From Endozoicomonas sp. ISHI1 (GTDB lineage Bacteria > Pseudomonadota > Gammaproteobacteria > Pseudomonadales > Endozoicomonadaceae): DNA of 64,000 nucleotides. This document shows, piece after piece, positions 62,603 through 64,000 of the stretch. The position numbers and the translations under genes are program-made. Below the pieces are notes generated by a model. That model did not search any database. It had not been told where the DNA came from and was given only the letters and a program-made list of their open reading frames with translations. The DNA lies in the NCBI RefSeq assembly GCF_024606225.1, contig NZ_JAGRPU010000001.1, forward strand, positions 1 through 64,000. Direction: 5' to 3'. Every line of letters begins with the position of its first letter. Position 1 is the first letter of the stretch.

Positions 62603-64000
62603 ATGACTGTCGAAGCTAAAAAAGAAACACTGGGTTTCCAAACCGAGGTCAAGCAACTTCTTCACCTCATGATCCACTCCCTGTATTCCAACCGCGAAAT
62701 CTTTTTACGGGAGTTGGTCTCCAACGCTTCAGATGCTGCTGATAAACTGCGCTTTGAAGCATTGCATAACGATGGCTTACTGGAGAGCGATCCTAACCTG
62801 GATATCCGTGTGGATTTTGACCAGGAAGACAAGACCATCACCATTGCTGACAACGGCATTGGTATGAACCGTGAAGATGTCATTGCTCACCTGGGCACCA
62901 TTGCCAAGTCCGGCACCGCTGATTTCCTGAAACAACTGACCGGTGACCAAAAGAAAGACTCACAGCTGATTGGTCAGTTCGGTGTCGGTTTCTACTCTGC
63001 TTTTATTGTTGCGGATAAGGTGACTGTAGAAACCCGCAAGGCCGATGCATCTGCTAAAGAAGCCGTTCGTTGGGTATCTGATGGTTCTGGTGAATTCACC
63101 GTTGAAGGCATCAGCAAGGAGAAGCGTGGTACCTCCATCATCCTGCACCTGAAAGAGGATGCTGAAGAATTTGCCGACGGCTGGCGTCTGCGCAACATTA
63201 TCCGCAAGTATTCTGACCATATCTCCATGCCGATTCTGATGGTCAAGCAGGATATGTCTTCAGAAGAAGAAAAGCAGGAAGACCAGGCGCCTGAGTGGGA
63301 AACGGTGAATACTGCCAAGGCCCTGTGGACCCGTTCCCGTTCCGATATTTCTGAAGACGAGTACAAAGAGTTCTACAAACATATCAGCCATGACTTTGCT
63401 GATCCCATGAAGTGGAGTCATAACCGTGTTGAAGGCAAGCTGGAATACAACAGCCTGCTGTTCATTCCTGCCAAGGCCCCCTTCGATCTGTATAACCGTG
63501 ACATGCAGAAAGGGCTGAAACTCTACGTTCAGCGCGTTTTCATCATGGATCAGGCTGATGAGTTCCTGCCCATGTACCTGCGCTTTATCAAGGGTGTGGT
63601 GGATTCTAATGATCTGTCTTTGAACGTATCCCGTGAAATCCTTCAGAAAGACCCGGCTGTAGACAGTATGAAAGGGGCATTGACCAAGCGTGTTCTGGAC
63701 ATGCTGGAAAAAATGGCCAAAAAAGAAGAAGAGCAGTATGCAGAGTTTTGGAAAGAGTTTGGCCAGGTTCTGAAAGAAGGTCCTGCTGAAGACTTCGCTA
63801 ACCGTGAGAAAGTTGCCAAACTGCTGCGTTTTGCGTCCACTGAGAGCAAGGGTGTAGAGCAGGATCAGTCGCTGGAAGGTTACGTTTCCCGGATGAAGGA
63901 AGGTCAGGACAAGATCTACTACATTACTGCCGAAACCCACAATGCTGCAGCTAACAGTCCTCACCTTGAAGTCTTCAGGAAGAAGGGGATCGAAGTTCTG
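62603..64000 (+). CDS. htpG: Chaperone HtpG (Hsp90), 3' truncated by window edge
   Basis: The frame from ATG 62603 stays open to the right edge: 466 codons of about 620-635. It includes the ATP-binding GHKL domain ([18 protein letters not shown]-like segment, [36 protein letters not shown]) and most of the middle domain ([36 protein letters not shown]). AGAGGG precedes the ATG. HtpG is an ATP-dependent chaperone induced by heat, which fits the upstream promoter. Confidence 0.97.
   Translation, partial: MTVEAKKETLGFQTEVKQLLHLMIHSLYSNREIFLRELVSNASDAADKLRFEALHNDGLLESDPNLDIRVDFDQEDKTITIADNGIGMNREDVIAHLGTIAKSGTADFLKQLTGDQKKDSQLIGQFGVGFYSAFIVADKVTVETRKADASAKEAVRWVSDGSGEFTVEGISKEKRGTSIILHLKEDAEEFADGWRLRNIIRKYSDHISMPILMVKQDMSSEEEKQEDQAPEWETVNTAKALWTRSRSDISEDEYKEFYKHISHDFADPMKWSHNRVEGKLEYNSLLFIPAKAPFDLYNRDMQKGLKLYVQRVFIMDQADEFLPMYLRFIKGVVDSNDLSLNVSREILQKDPAVDSMKGALTKRVLDMLEKMAKKEEEQYAEFWKEFGQVLKEGPAEDFANREKVAKLLRFASTESKGVEQDQSLEGYVSRMKEGQDKIYYITAETHNAAANSPHLEVFRKKGIEVL

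Overview
The window looks like chromosomal DNA of a marine gammaproteobacterium of the Oceanospirillales type. The evidence is close similarity of the housekeeping proteins (MetH, GreB, CysB, PpsA, ClpA, HtpG) to their E. coli counterparts, gammaproteobacterial gene orders (mnmA-hflD-purB, clpS-clpA-infA-ate-aat), a monomeric isocitrate dehydrogenase, and a very large type-I-secreted repeat protein. An Endozoicomonas-like host would fit, but the genus is an inference. No rRNA, tRNA, CRISPR array, prophage or intact insertion sequence was seen.

Layout. 1-8000: the 3' end of a giant VCBS/SwmB/Ig-type repeat protein (5' end outside the window) with two type-I-secretion-like regions, one internal. 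8.0-15 kb: a MATE exporter, metH and a Bcr/CflA-type MFS exporter, all on the minus strand. 15-22 kb: nfuA, greB, DAHP synthase, a TSUP exporter divergent from cysB, a thioredoxin-like mini-protein and pabB. 22.3-28.9 kb: a five-gene methylcitrate operon (GntR regulator, prpB, prpC, acnD, prpF) with two matching palindromic operators. 28.9-33 kb: divergent ppsR and ppsA, then rraA. 33-34.2 kb: an AT-rich decay zone with a deleted M20 amidase and a frameshifted LysE exporter. 34.2-40.7 kb: a PLP ammonia-lyase, aceA divergent from a LysR regulator, a 43-codon gene and glcB. 40.7-46.6 kb: purB-hflD-mnmA and icd. 46.8-51.4 kb: clpS, clpA, infA, bpt/ate and aat, which together form an N-degron locus. 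51.4-57.5 kb: pepD, a coiled-coil protein, a pterin dehydratase, and a minus-strand operon of MoxR ATPase, VWA protein, tandem-SH3 protein and a broken methyltransferase. 57.7-62.4 kb: a QmcA/NfeD pair followed by a potassium channel, then a YafJ-type amidotransferase and two small membrane proteins. 62.6 kb to the end: the first 466 codons of htpG behind a sigma-32-like promoter.

How the genes work together. Much of the central part serves growth on small organic acids. Methylcitrate-cycle genes convert propionyl-CoA to pyruvate and succinate. PpsA, controlled by PpsR, makes PEP. AceA and GlcB form the glyoxylate bypass at the branch point with Icd. A second theme is proteostasis: ClpS/ClpA with the two aminoacyl-protein transferases, and HtpG.

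Many starts were moved from the longest reading frame to a codon with a Shine-Dalgarno sequence or family support (nfuA TTG, ppsR GTG, pepD GTG, aceA, icd, rraA and others). The least explained items are the DWSKL repeat module of the giant protein, its internal secretion-like domain, a candidate structured RNA between aceA and the LysR gene, the 43-codon gene before glcB, and the potassium channel next to a stomatin/NfeD pair.
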